The notes beneath the pieces are model-generated. The model worked only from the letters and a program-made list of their open reading frames with translations. It was not told the origin of the DNA and searched no databases. Shown piece by piece: positions 8,076 to 15,756 of a stretch of DNA of 32,552 nucleotides. The DNA comes from a candidate division WWE3 bacterium RIFOXYD1_FULL_43_17 (GTDB taxonomy: Bacteria > Patescibacteriota > WWE3 > UBA101185 > UBA10185): positions 1-32,552 of the forward strand of contig MEWJ01000046.1 in NCBI GenBank assembly GCA_001773385.1, written 5' to 3'. A program made the position numbers and the translations under genes. Each line of letters opens with the position of its first letter. Within the stretch, counting starts at the first letter, position 1.

Positions 8076-8846
8076 ATGGGCTTTGTCAAAAACGCAGAAG
8101 ATATAACAAAAATGAAACAGGGAGGTAAGATCCTTGCTGAAATATTGTCGGGACTAAGAAAAATGCTTGTCCCAGGCAGAAATTGTCTAGACCTTGAAAA
8201 AGAGTTTATAAAACTGTGCGCTAAGAACAAAGTTGTACCTACATGCAAGGGGTACTCCCCACACGGAATGCCGCCTTTTCCTACAGGACTTTGCGTTAGT
8301 ATTAATAATCAATCAGTGCATTGCTTTCCCAAAAAAGAAATTATTTTGAAGGACGGCGATGTTGTTACGGTAGACACGGTCATAAAATACAAGGGTCTAA
8401 ATGTTGATGCCGCATTTTCTACTGTAGTCGGAAGAGAAACTGACCCTTTAAAAAGAAAATTAGTGGACACTGCAAAAAGCGCACTTTACGAAACAATAGC
8501 GGAAGTTGCCCCCGGCGTACGCATAGGCCGCATTAGCAACAAAATGCAAAAGATAGTAGAATCACAAGGTTTGAACGTACTTAAAGACTACGCAGGGCAC
8601 GGCATCGGGCGGGAAATGCATGAATATCCTGAAATACCTTGCTACGGAAGCAAAAACGACGGTCCTAAGCTTGTCGAAGGAATGACAATTTGTATCGAAG
8701 CCCTGGTTTGCACAGGCGACGATATTGTCGTAAACGACAGCGAATGGGAGACCAGGATGGCAGATGACGGTTATTTCGCCCAAGCCGAGCATACGATTCT
8801 AGTTACTAAAGACGGTTACGAAATTTTAACTTTAAAGGAAAAATGA
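8076..8846 (+). CDS. map: methionine aminopeptidase, type I
   Basis: The enzyme removes the initiator methionine from new proteins and is probably 256 residues from ATG 8076. An in-frame ATG at 8067 would add MDY but lies inside the TATAAT promoter box, so I chose 8076. Numbered from 8067, the five metal ligands are all there: Asp103 (TVDTV), Asp114 (NVDAAFS), His178 (GHGIG), Glu211 (CIEAL) and Glu241 (QAEHT). The usual CHGIP substrate-loop motif reads VHCFP, keeping His85 but changing its neighbours. It overlaps the following membrane-protein gene by 4 nt (ATGA), so the two are translationally coupled. Confidence 0.95.
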   Translation: MGFVKNAEDITKMKQGGKILAEILSGLRKMLVPGRNCLDLEKEFIKLCAKNKVVPTCKGYSPHGMPPFPTGLCVSINNQSVHCFPKKEIILKDGDVVTVDTVIKYKGLNVDAAFSTVVGRETDPLKRKLVDTAKSALYETIAEVAPGVRIGRISNKMQKIVESQGLNVLKDYAGHGIGREMHEYPEIPCYGSKNDGPKLVEGMTICIEALVCTGDDIVVNDSEWETRMADDGYFAQAEHTILVTKDGYEILTLKEK

Positions 8847-9949
8847 CACTAAAAGATATATTCACCGGCCAAGTCGGTAAAAATAACATGGACAGAAAAG
8901 TATTTCAGTTACTAACAACTTTGATTGTAGTGCTGGCCTTGTTTCTTGTAGCAGGATTTTTGTTTCCCGAAGCCGTATCAGTAATACTTAACGTTGTCTG
9001 GATAATTCTCCTAGCTTCAGCCGCGGTATTTTTCACCTTGGGAATACTGGTTATCATTGGTATGAAACGCGAGGCCGGAAGGGTTTTGGATCTTCTACTC
9101 GAGGGCGCGCTGACCTTCATAGATTTCCTCGAATTTCTAAAAAATGTGTGGAAAAGGTTTGTCGACCTCCTAAAGGAATTTTTGTTGTTCGCGTCTCCTA
9201 TTTTCGCCTACATCGCTGCATTTTTGGTATACGTTCTTCTTCTATACATCTACAAAACAGTCGGTAAAAGCCACGATGTCACAATAATGACCGTGATAAT
9301 CACAGGAGCGGCCATGATGGGATTTGGATTACTAAGCAAACCTCAGGCTGAAATTACGATAGAACTTACATGGAAGGGACAGTTCCAGAAAAGGTTTAAA
9401 GCCGGATTTATCGACGGAATCGAGGTCATTCTATTCATATTCTTCTTAACTATGGACAGCACGGACCTCTTCTTTTTACCCACCGATCTTAATATTCCCT
9501 TGAAAGCTGAATTCAGCGGATATGACCTTATGGTGAGGAGCTTTGTGTACGACGAACATGTTATTACTACGCTAGCCCTAATAGTTACTACAATATCTTT
9601 GGAAGTATTAAGAAACATTATTAAAATTTTCGCCAGCGCAAGAAAATATTATCTTAACTTTTCTCACGAACTTGAAAATTTTATGGGAGCAAAGCGTACT
9701 ACTATGGAGATGTTAAAAGAGGCTATCCGAAAAAGTTTTAACGACGCAAAAAGAGATTTAATAAAATTTGTTACGTTTAATACCGTCTTATTCGCCGTCT
9801 TTTTACTTTTTCCCAGACTTAAGCTTTTAACACTTGCGGTAGCCAGTGTAACTAATCTTGGGCTGGATCTTTCCATCCGTTCCAGACTAACTGCAAGAAA
9901 AGGGAACGACCTTATTGCAAGAATCTTACAAAAAATATTTAAACTTTGA
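8843..9949 (+). CDS. polytopic membrane protein of unknown function
   Basis: I do not recognise this 368-residue protein. It has about six to eight membrane segments, near residues 22-40, 48-73, 115-138, 146-164, 190-210, 240-258 and 308-345. Amphipathic charged stretches lie between them (77-113 and 262-305). Residues 77-113 (REAGRVLDLLLEGALTFIDFL) look like an in-plane helix. No catalytic motif, nucleotide-binding site or transporter signature is visible. The start overlaps the map stop as ATGA, so it is in the map transcript. The stop codon overlaps the -35 box of the next promoter. A second methionine at residue 16 could serve as an alternative start. Confidence 0.8.
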   Translation: MTLKDIFTGQVGKNNMDRKVFQLLTTLIVVLALFLVAGFLFPEAVSVILNVVWIILLASAAVFFTLGILVIIGMKREAGRVLDLLLEGALTFIDFLEFLKNVWKRFVDLLKEFLLFASPIFAYIAAFLVYVLLLYIYKTVGKSHDVTIMTVIITGAAMMGFGLLSKPQAEITIELTWKGQFQKRFKAGFIDGIEVILFIFFLTMDSTDLFFLPTDLNIPLKAEFSGYDLMVRSFVYDEHVITTLALIVTTISLEVLRNIIKIFASARKYYLNFSHELENFMGAKRTTMEMLKEAIRKSFNDAKRDLIKFVTFNTVLFAVFLLFPRLKLLTLAVASVTNLGLDLSIRSRLTARKGNDLIARILQKIFKL

Positions 9950-9974
9950 CGGTTGCCCCTTTCAAATGTATTAT
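9946..9974 (+). promoter_or_regulatory. rarA promoter
   Basis: TTGACG (9946-9951) and TATTAT (9969-9974) are separated by 17 bp, close to the consensus. The -35 overlaps the stop codon of the preceding membrane-protein gene. The predicted leader is about 23 nt. A second possible -10, TAATAT at 9986-9991, lies 12 nt before ATG 10004. Confidence 0.65.
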
Positions 9975-10003
9975 TTCTTTACGGGTAATATTTGGGTATT
10001 TAA

Positions 10004-11233
10004 ATGCAACCTTTAGCAGATAAGATACGTCCTAAAAACATAAACGAGATGTCCGGCCACGAAAAGCTGCTCGGTGACGGCGGAATAATCTCTGAACTCC
10101 TAAAAAGCACCGTACAAACAGGCTTTTTCCCTTCTTTAATATTCTGGGGTCCTCCGGGCGTGGGTAAAACTACCTTGGCTAGAATTATCGCAACCGAAAC
10201 AAACCGTAAGTTCTACGAATTCAGTGCCGTAAATACCTCAGTTAAAACAATCGAAAAAGAATTGGAAGATAACGGAAAATCTGTTTCTCCCAATCTGTGG
10301 ACCCAGGACGCTACATTAAAGAAAAAAGCAGGAGCACCGGTTGTTTTTATCGACGAAATTCATAGATTTAATAAAGCTCAACAGGACGCCCTACTTCCCA
10401 TGGTAGAACAGGGAAAAATAATTTTTATGGGGGCGACCACCGAAAATCCTTCCTTCGAAGTTATTGCTCCTCTCCTTTCGCGGTGCCGCGTTGTAATTAT
10501 GGATCAACTTTCAGAAGAAGACCTGGATAAAATTGTAGACAGAGCGCTTGAGGACATTGGAAAAAAACTTGAGAAGGACGCCAGAAAGTTTTTAATTCAA
10601 AGCAGTAACGGTGACGCACGTACATGTATAAATGTATTGGAAATTGCTTTCCATTTACAATCCGGAAAAGAAATTACATTTGATGATGTTAAAAAAGCTT
10701 TACAGAAAAGTCAGCTCACTTTCGATCTTCAGGGAGAAGAGTTTTACAACACTATTTCCGCGTTACATAAATCCATACGCGGTTCCGATCCAAATGCCGC
10801 ACTTTATTGGCTGGCAAGAATGCTTGAAGCCGGACAGGACCCCATATATATCGCCAGACGTTTAATAAGGCTTGCTTCAGAAGACATCGGACTTAAAGAT
10901 CCGCAGGCACTTGTTATTGCAGTAGCGGCTTTTCAGGCTTGCGAAAGAATAGGTATGCCGGAATGTAACCTTGCTCTTGCAGAAGCCGTCGTTTATTTTG
11001 CAAAATCTCCTAAATCCAACGAACTTTATATCGCGTACGGTAAGGCTGCAGACGACACCGTAAAATACGGAAACCTTCCAGTGCCCCTTCATATAAGAAA
11101 CGCACCAACAAAATTAATGAAAGAAATAGGTTACGGAAAAAATTACAATTATTACCACAGCCCTAAAGGGGAAAAACTTCCTGACATAGAATATTTTCCC
11201 GATAAGCTTAAGGGAACAAAGTATCTCCGCTAG
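10004..11233 (+). CDS. rarA: replication-associated recombination ATPase RarA (MgsA/WRNIP1 family)
   Basis: The protein has 409 residues. RarA is a clamp-loader-like AAA+ ATPase that acts at stalled replication forks. It has the family N-terminus (PLADKIRPKNINEMSGHEKL), Walker A GPPGVGKT (49-56), Walker B VVFIDE (113-118), sensor-1 region GATTENPSF (143-151) and an arginine-finger region LLSRCRV. The C-terminal half carries the characteristic HKSIRGSDPNAALYWLARML segment and a tetramerisation region ending near YFPD. A short insertion (about 88-110) lies between the Walker motifs. Its stop shares a CTAG palindrome with the stop of the convergent Y-polymerase gene, which pairs two fork-rescue genes tail to tail. 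Confidence 0.95.
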   Translation: MQPLADKIRPKNINEMSGHEKLLGDGGIISELLKSTVQTGFFPSLIFWGPPGVGKTTLARIIATETNRKFYEFSAVNTSVKTIEKELEDNGKSVSPNLWTQDATLKKKAGAPVVFIDEIHRFNKAQQDALLPMVEQGKIIFMGATTENPSFEVIAPLLSRCRVVIMDQLSEEDLDKIVDRALEDIGKKLEKDARKFLIQSSNGDARTCINVLEIAFHLQSGKEITFDDVKKALQKSQLTFDLQGEEFYNTISALHKSIRGSDPNAALYWLARMLEAGQDPIYIARRLIRLASEDIGLKDPQALVIAVAAFQACERIGMPECNLALAEAVVYFAKSPKSNELYIAYGKAADDTVKYGNLPVPLHIRNAPTKLMKEIGYGKNYNYYHSPKGEKLPDIEYFPDKLKGTKYLR

Positions 11234-12492
11234 TCCTGAAGTGTAAATTCTTCAAGCTCTTTTATCCCGCCGAATGCAATTCTGTCGTGAACGTGCTTTT
11301 TCGCCGATAACATTCGTGCCGGCGTTATTACAAACTCTCCCCACTTATCCGTAATTTCATCGACAGCCGAATAAAGTTTTTCCTTTCTTCCGATGTCGTC
11401 AAAGAGATCTAACTGAGTAGTGTCGTTGTCAAAAATATCGAAAACCGATTCAGCGAGGATAGCTACCGTTTTGCCCGCGTAAGGCGAATGACACATTATT
11501 CTGTAGGCCTCTTTAAAAACATCGCGGGGGTCGAAGAGGGTTTTACCTGTAATATGCCCGTGATGCCAATGAGAACCGTCGCGGTAATTTATGGAAACGT
11601 GAACCCCTTTAGCTTTGTAGCCCGCTTTTCTCAAACGCCTTGCCGTCTTTTCTACTAATTTATATAAAATGGGGGCAAGATCTTCGTTTTTTGATAACCG
11701 GTCTGGTATTGCGTAAGAATTTCCGTAGCTTCTTCTGCCCCACTCTACGTCATCTATTTCCCACCCGCGGAGGCGTAAATACCAGTAGTATCCGGTTATG
11801 GAGCCGAACGCTCGTTCAAGGGTTGCTGAGGAAGCTTTATAAAAATCCGTCACAGTATAAATGTTTTGCGTTGCGAGGCGCGCAGCATTTCTTTGTTTAA
11901 TTCCATGCAGCCCGGTAATTTCCAAAGAAGAATAAACGGCTTCAAAATTATTTACAACTATTTCTTCGAGACCGTCGGGTTTTTTGAGACCTGCAGCTGT
12001 CTTTGCCAAAAAAATATTCGGACCGATTCCTATGGAAACCGTTATCCAGTCACCAACGTCCTTTTTAATTAATTCTTTTATTTCGGCAGCGACGTTTCTC
12101 ATTCCTTTTTTAAAGGACGGGCAACCTTCGAGATTTACAATAAACTCGTCTATGGATTTAGGAATTACCACGTCCGAGAATTTATTCAGAACGGCACGAA
12201 GTTTTAAGTGGACGTCCCGATACTTTTGAGGATCCGGGGTTAAAACAGTAAGATTGGGTGCCAAAAGCTTTCCTTCCTTTACGCGCATGCCGGTTTTAAC
12301 ACCCAGCCTCTTTGCCTCGTACGACGCGGCTAAAATACAACCCGAGGGCGTGTCATAAGCCGCAACTGCCACAGGATGGCCTCTCAATTGCGGATTGGCC
12401 TGCTGCTCTATCGTGGCGAAACAGGAATTTATGTCTATAAGCATTAAGGTCGGGGGTTTTGGGTTAAAAGACAGGTCAGTCAGCTTGTCCAT
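11230..12492 (-). CDS. Y-family DNA polymerase (DinB/UmuC type)
   Basis: The protein has 420 residues and should carry out translesion synthesis. Palm-domain catalytic residues are Asp20 in MLIDINSCF and Asp115-Glu116 in KSIDEF. The finger region is AASYEAKRLGVKTGM, and the little-finger domain lies about 240-350. A beta-clamp-binding motif, QLDLF (360-364), is followed by about 55 residues, so it is not at the extreme C-terminus. SIDEF differs from the usual SIDEA or SVDEA. DinB (Pol IV) and UmuC-like assignments are both possible. It starts inside the end of the upstream small gene (17-nt overlap) with a strong GGAGG 9 nt before ATG 12490-12492, so the two are translationally coupled. Confidence 0.93.
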   Translation of the reverse strand: MDKLTDLSFNPKPPTLMLIDINSCFATIEQQANPQLRGHPVAVAAYDTPSGCILAASYEAKRLGVKTGMRVKEGKLLAPNLTVLTPDPQKYRDVHLKLRAVLNKFSDVVIPKSIDEFIVNLEGCPSFKKGMRNVAAEIKELIKKDVGDWITVSIGIGPNIFLAKTAAGLKKPDGLEEIVVNNFEAVYSSLEITGLHGIKQRNAARLATQNIYTVTDFYKASSATLERAFGSITGYYWYLRLRGWEIDDVEWGRRSYGNSYAIPDRLSKNEDLAPILYKLVEKTARRLRKAGYKAKGVHVSINYRDGSHWHHGHITGKTLFDPRDVFKEAYRIMCHSPYAGKTVAILAESVFDIFDNDTTQLDLFDDIGRKEKLYSAVDEITDKWGEFVITPARMLSAKKHVHDRIAFGGIKELEEFTLQD

Positions 12493-12736
12493 CGGATATT
12501 TCCTCCACCTCCCAGGACAAATTATCTGTATTTAACACTAATTTAAAGTAAACGGTTTCTGAGGCGGCCGAAAACACGTGAAAAAGAGTCTTCCCGGCGC
12601 GGAAAGTGTGGTGGTAACCTAATTTTACAATTTGATGCCTGTGACCTTCCCAAATGACCGCAGAGGGCCTAAAATCCCTCTTTTTGTGGTCATAGACGGA
12701 AATTATGGATACCGGTGCTTTTACCTTTGTAATCAT
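12476..12736 (-). CDS. small protein coupled to the Y-family polymerase
   Basis: The gene encodes 86 residues from ATG 12736, chosen because a GGGGGAG Shine-Dalgarno sequence sits just before it; the longer frame begins only with a TTG at 12781. It is basic and His/aromatic-rich in the middle (WEGHRHQIVKLGYHHTF) and ends in acidic residues. The pattern of a Trp-Glu-Gly-His/Arg turn followed by strands resembles the small DUF6504-like proteins found beside DinB/ImuB polymerases in other bacteria, but that resemblance is a judgement by eye. A 17-nt overlap with the polymerase gene implies a stoichiometric partner or regulator. No cysteines or obvious DNA-binding motif are seen. Confidence 0.8.
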   Translation of the reverse strand: MITKVKAPVSIISVYDHKKRDFRPSAVIWEGHRHQIVKLGYHHTFRAGKTLFHVFSAASETVYFKLVLNTDNLSWEVEEISDGQAD

Positions 12737-12810
12737 AAAGCTCCCCCTTTTGTAATCACAGGTGCCCTTTTCGTTAAACAAATACGAAGGAAACCCGAAT
12801 AGTTAAATAG

Positions 12811-12839
12811 AGTTTAGTTTGGGAAGCAGAAAACGTCAA
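12811..12839 (-). promoter_or_regulatory. promoter of the Y-polymerase operon
   Basis: TTGACG (12839-12834) and TAAACT (12816-12811) are separated by 17 bp. The leader to ATG 12736 would be about 68 nt and holds a normal Shine-Dalgarno, unlike most first cistrons in this window. No LexA-type operator was recognised. Confidence 0.65.
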
Positions 12840-12860
12840 GAGCAGGTTTTCATTGCTATA

Positions 12861-12915
12861 AAAACAAAAAACCCCGCAGACATGGAAAATCTTTATAGAT
12901 AATCCGCTGCGGGGT
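12861..12915 (-). terminator. terminator of the acidic-protein gene
   Basis: A perfect 9-bp stem pairs 12871-12879 (ACCCCGCAG) with 12907-12915 (CTGCGGGGT) around a long, 27-nt loop. The minus strand then reads TTTTTTGTTTT. It lies 17 bp past the stop of the hyperacidic protein gene. Confidence 0.88.
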
Positions 12916-12932
12916 CTGACTTTATATATCCG

Positions 12933-13637
12933 TTAGCTGGATAACAACTTCATCAACCATCCGAACAGAGAAAATCCGCTCTCCTGAGATTCGACCTGGC
13001 CGTTTATAGCCAAATTCTGGCTTGCTATCGAGCCTGAAAGGGATTCTAAAGCTTCCTTCTCTTCGGCTGTTAAGGTTTGTGTTTTAAGTTGGTCTATCTG
13101 AGCTAACATTTTGGTGTTAGCTTCTACTACTGCCTGAAGTTTCTTAATAGAACCGAAATCCGGTCCGATTAAAAATTTCACAACACCCGATCTTTGAGAA
13201 ATATTTCCAAGCTGTTCAACAGATACTTCCTGGAGATCTGCCTGGGTAGCTATGAAACTGTCTACACCGTTCTTTAGGCTGACAACCGAGTCATTGTCCT
13301 CCGCTTCGTCTTCCACCTCATTTTCGTTCTCCAGCCCGTCCGGGTCTTCTGAGTCGATGCTGTCTACGTCATCCGCTTCATCCTCATCCTCCAGCTCATT
13401 TTCATCTTCCATCTCATCTTCATCTTCATCTTCGAATTCATCCTCTATTTCATAGTCGTCATCTCTTTCGTCGTCATCCGAAAGCACGTTTGAGCTATCC
13501 TCTGCTAAAACTTTTGAAAGTCTATAAGATCCGTACATGCTGCCGGAAAATGCCAACATTACTGCGATCACCATAAGAAACGAGAAACTATACAAAGGTA
13601 TTAAATTTTTATCTTTCTTCTGCTTTTTATTGCGCAT
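12933..13637 (-). CDS. membrane-anchored protein with a hyperacidic low-complexity region
   Basis: The function is unknown. The protein has 234 residues from ATG 13637; an in-frame ATG at 13661 would add eight. A TTGACA-17-CAGAAT promoter (13672-13644) lies across the longer start and ends 6 nt before ATG 13637, so I prefer the shorter form. A very basic N-terminus precedes one membrane helix (about residues 14-38), likely a signal anchor. About 70 residues of almost pure Asp/Glu follow (DDERDDDYEIEDE type). A moderately conserved-looking C-terminal part contains VKFLIGPDFGSIKKLQAVV, a helical stretch and a final hydrophobic FSLFGWLMKLL. Such acidic linkers can bind cations or hold a domain off a surface, which is inference here. 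Confidence 0.8.
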   Translation of the reverse strand: MRNKKQKKDKNLIPLYSFSFLMVIAVMLAFSGSMYGSYRLSKVLAEDSSNVLSDDDERDDDYEIEDEFEDEDEDEMEDENELEDEDEADDVDSIDSEDPDGLENENEVEDEAEDNDSVVSLKNGVDSFIATQADLQEVSVEQLGNISQRSGVVKFLIGPDFGSIKKLQAVVEANTKMLAQIDQLKTQTLTAEEKEALESLSGSIASQNLAINGQVESQESGFSLFGWLMKLLSS

Positions 13638-13643
13638 CTGGGA

Positions 13644-13672
13644 ATTCTGGTTAAATTTCATCTATATGTCAA
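13644..13672 (-). promoter_or_regulatory. promoter of the acidic-protein gene
   Basis: A perfect TTGACA (13672-13667), a 17-bp spacer and CAGAAT (13649-13644) end 6 nt before ATG 13637, predicting a leaderless mRNA. Confidence 0.6.
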
Positions 13673-13689
13673 GCCGGGGTGGTAGTTTT

Positions 13690-14895
13690 TTATTTCGTGA
13701 GAATGATAGCATTGGGCAGACTTCTACCCGGTCCTACAACGTATTTGCCGTTTATATACATAGCAGACGAGCCGCCCCCGTCAAGGTTCAAGGCGTGCTT
13801 TGCCCCCAGTGACCTTATTACGTAAGCCGCGTCTACCACAGTAGCATTGCTTACTATAGCGAGATAGATATTAGAGCCTCCCACTCCTATGACACCTCTC
13901 GGACCTTTAACATCTTTTTGATAAGAAGTAAGCTCGTCCTCGTCCACCACTATGTCTCCGTCTTTTACCAGTGACGGATAGTTGGAGATTCCAGCAGTGA
14001 CTCCCCCGCCGCCGTAGTCAGAGGTTTCCCTGTAAAACGAGGGGTCGCTTCCGTTGAAAGTCATCAGCCCGGTTTCGTTCCAGGAAAGCGCATCTTTGTG
14101 CTCCCACTTTCCCTCGTTGCTATCATACAATGCAAAATCCGAGGAATTTACTTTCCCTCCGCACGTTGAATAATCCGGTGGGCAAAAATATGAACCGTTC
14201 ATTCCGGCAAATCCTCCGCTGTCCTTAACGTAATCGGCAAGGCTCTTAGTATCGCAGTCATTAGTACACGTACCCGATGCAGCTGAAACTGTCTTTACTT
14301 TAATTTCATTCAAGGCTAGTTTAATGACGAATGCGCCGAAAGTGCCTCTTTCGGTCTGAACTGTTTGGTAGCTGTACCCGGACGCAGCTACCCTGGTTTG
14401 TTCCAGTTTTACCAGATAAGCCGAATAGTCCTTGTCCAACAGTGATGTCTGCTCATTTACTCCATTCATTATTGAAGCAAAGTCTTTTTCTATGAGAAAA
14501 TTTCCCCACGAGTCCTTTTGTTCTGTAAGGTCAGGAGATTTTAAACCGGCCTTAACATTTCTATTTATTTTTTGCTCCAGTACTAAAAGAGAATCGTAAA
14601 CATCTTTTATAGTTTTTTCATCGGTCGTTTCTTCTGCTTTCAGTGTCGCCAGCTCTTTTTGCAATGCCGCAACTGTCGCGTCGGACACCATAGAGTTTGT
14701 AACTTTCAGATGATCTTCGAAAAGAGCATCGGAAAAGTTTTGGGTAAAGTTAGTCTGAGACGCTTTTATAGTATTTAGGGATTTTTCGGTATCGTTGAGC
14801 CTAATGTGCTGGTAAACCAGCCACGCGATAGCCACTAAAGGTAAAACCAGTAACCCAACAGACTTTAATAATTTTAAACCGGGCAGGTGTTTCAC
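13690..14895 (-). CDS. anchored phosphodiester glycosidase (NAGPA/DUF2233-like) protein
   Basis: The protein has 401 residues with a GTG start. Residues 10-28 form a signal anchor, 30-115 are helical and likely coiled coil, and about 185-401 match the phosphodiester glycosidase domain. Key signatures are GMNGSYF (231-237), GPRGVIGV, and NLDGGGSSAMY (370-380), the most conserved loop of the family. Members cleave sugar-1-phosphodiester bonds, as in the mammalian uncovering enzyme, or act on bacterial cell-wall or exopolysaccharide structures. Cys210 and Cys214 with Cys238 and Cys245 could form disulfides outside the cell. TATACT (14908-14903) sits 7 nt before the GTG, so this gene probably has its own leaderless transcript. 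The natural substrate is unknown. Confidence 0.88.
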   Translation of the reverse strand: MKHLPGLKLLKSVGLLVLPLVAIAWLVYQHIRLNDTEKSLNTIKASQTNFTQNFSDALFEDHLKVTNSMVSDATVAALQKELATLKAEETTDEKTIKDVYDSLLVLEQKINRNVKAGLKSPDLTEQKDSWGNFLIEKDFASIMNGVNEQTSLLDKDYSAYLVKLEQTRVAASGYSYQTVQTERGTFGAFVIKLALNEIKVKTVSAASGTCTNDCDTKSLADYVKDSGGFAGMNGSYFCPPDYSTCGGKVNSSDFALYDSNEGKWEHKDALSWNETGLMTFNGSDPSFYRETSDYGGGGVTAGISNYPSLVKDGDIVVDEDELTSYQKDVKGPRGVIGVGGSNIYLAIVSNATVVDAAYVIRSLGAKHALNLDGGGSSAMYINGKYVVGPGRSLPNAIILTK

Positions 14896-14902
14896 TTTTT
14901 AA

Positions 14903-14908
14903 AGTATA
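14903..14908 (-). promoter_or_regulatory. -10 box before the phosphodiester glycosidase gene
   Basis: TATACT on the minus strand ends 7 nt before the GTG start at 14895, in the 22-bp gap after the upstream small membrane-protein gene. Confidence 0.55.
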
Positions 14909-14917
14909 GCAATAAAA

Positions 14918-15268
14918 TTAGGACGAAAACACGTTAGTAATAACAACTCCCAGAAATGCCAAACTTATTCCCACGATCTGTGCAGGATTTAACCTCTCCT
15001 GAAATACGAAGTATCCGGCGCCTATAACCACCGCCGCGTAGAAAACTGTCTGCATACTGCCCACCACACTTAAATCCCAGCCTTTCACAAACATCCAGGT
15101 AAAAAGAACAATCTGAACCATATAAAGTAGGACACCCAGCAACAACCATTTATCCGTAATAGCTTCGAGGAAGGTAGCGTGCTGTGCAGCTTTCTTAATA
15201 AATACGTCCCCTATTGCGACCGATACTACGGCGAGAACAACTAATAGAATCTGAAACATTCTTACCAT
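14918..15268 (-). CDS. small four-helix DMT/SMR-like membrane protein
   Basis: The protein has 116 residues with four membrane helices, near 4-24, 40-59, 66-90 and 95-115. The second half (GYFVFQERLNPAQIVGISLAFLGVVI) is the classic EamA/DMT repeat end. The size matches small multidrug resistance or half-size EamA proteins that work as dimers. The essential Glu14 of EmrE in helix 1 is not present; helix 1 has Asp21 in AIGDVFIKKA, typical of lipid-, sugar- or polyamine-linked DMT members rather than a drug pump. The substrate cannot be told. The promoter carries a perfect palindrome (15269-15285), so regulation by a repressor is plausible. Confidence 0.82.
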   Translation of the reverse strand: MVRMFQILLVVLAVVSVAIGDVFIKKAAQHATFLEAITDKWLLLGVLLYMVQIVLFTWMFVKGWDLSVVGSMQTVFYAAVVIGAGYFVFQERLNPAQIVGISLAFLGVVITNVFSS

Positions 15269-15285
15269 TAGAATAGGATATTCTA
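15269..15285. promoter_or_regulatory. palindromic operator-like site over the -10 of the DMT/SMR gene
   Basis: TAGAATA-TCC-TATTCTA (minus-strand reading) is a perfect 7-bp inverted repeat with a 3-bp spacer. Its left arm contains TAGAAT (15285-15280), a one-mismatch -10 box, and its right arm ends beside ATG 15268. A protein bound here would block RNA polymerase. Confidence 0.5.
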
Positions 15286-15309
15286 AATATTTTGTAAGCG
15301 CAATGAAAC

Positions 15310-15753
15310 TTACTCGACGACTATGACACCTTGATACTTGTCGGTATCATCCTTATCTTCATACTTGAAAGTGCCGGTTTGTTCGAAAGGTATCTCCAAA
15401 GAGTCTTCCGCTTCTAGAATCTCATCCACCTCTATATCAATTCTATTACTTCCGAAGTTTTCTACTGAAGATAAGCTATGCGGTTCCTTGTCTGTGTTGA
15501 CCCAAGTTACCCTGGCACCCTTTTTTATTGTTACGACAGCAGGTTCATACCCATCGCCGGTTATTTTAATTTCAACCGCCGGAGTCTCAAAATTGGCTCC
15601 CAGCATCACTTCTTTTTCAGGTTCTTCCACCTTTGTTGTCATAAACCTGGGATATAACATCACAACTCCCGCAACAACTGCACCGAGCACAAGTATTAGT
15701 AGTAATATGTTGCCATTTTCATTCCTGTACTTTTGTTGTTCTCTTTTTTTCAT
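15310..15753 (-). CDS. anchored cupredoxin-fold protein without a normal copper site
   Basis: The protein has 147 residues. One membrane helix (about 15-36) precedes a cupredoxin-like beta domain (58-147). The pattern GYEPAVVTIKKGARVTWVNTDKEPHS is typical, with His92 as the first copper ligand. The C-terminal ligand loop, normally containing Cys, His and Met, reads YEDKDDTDKYQG and has none of them. It cannot form a type 1 copper site unless ligands come from elsewhere, and it may be structural. A strong Shine-Dalgarno (AAAGGAGAT) precedes ATG 15753, and only 3 nt separate it from the stop of the giant upstream gene, so both are one operon. Confidence 0.83.
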   Translation of the reverse strand: MKKREQQKYRNENGNILLLILVLGAVVAGVVMLYPRFMTTKVEEPEKEVMLGANFETPAVEIKITGDGYEPAVVTIKKGARVTWVNTDKEPHSLSSVENFGSNRIDIEVDEILEAEDSLEIPFEQTGTFKYEDKDDTDKYQGVIVVE

Positions 15754-15756
15754 AAG

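Noticed and set aside
12781-12860. LexA-type SOS operator before the Y-polymerase operon
   Set aside because: No recognisable inverted repeat of LexA type is found near the promoter.
13252-13455. Serine-rich ORF on plus
   Set aside because: It is the reverse reading of the Asp/Glu-rich region of the minus-strand protein; the serines come from complementary GA-rich codons.
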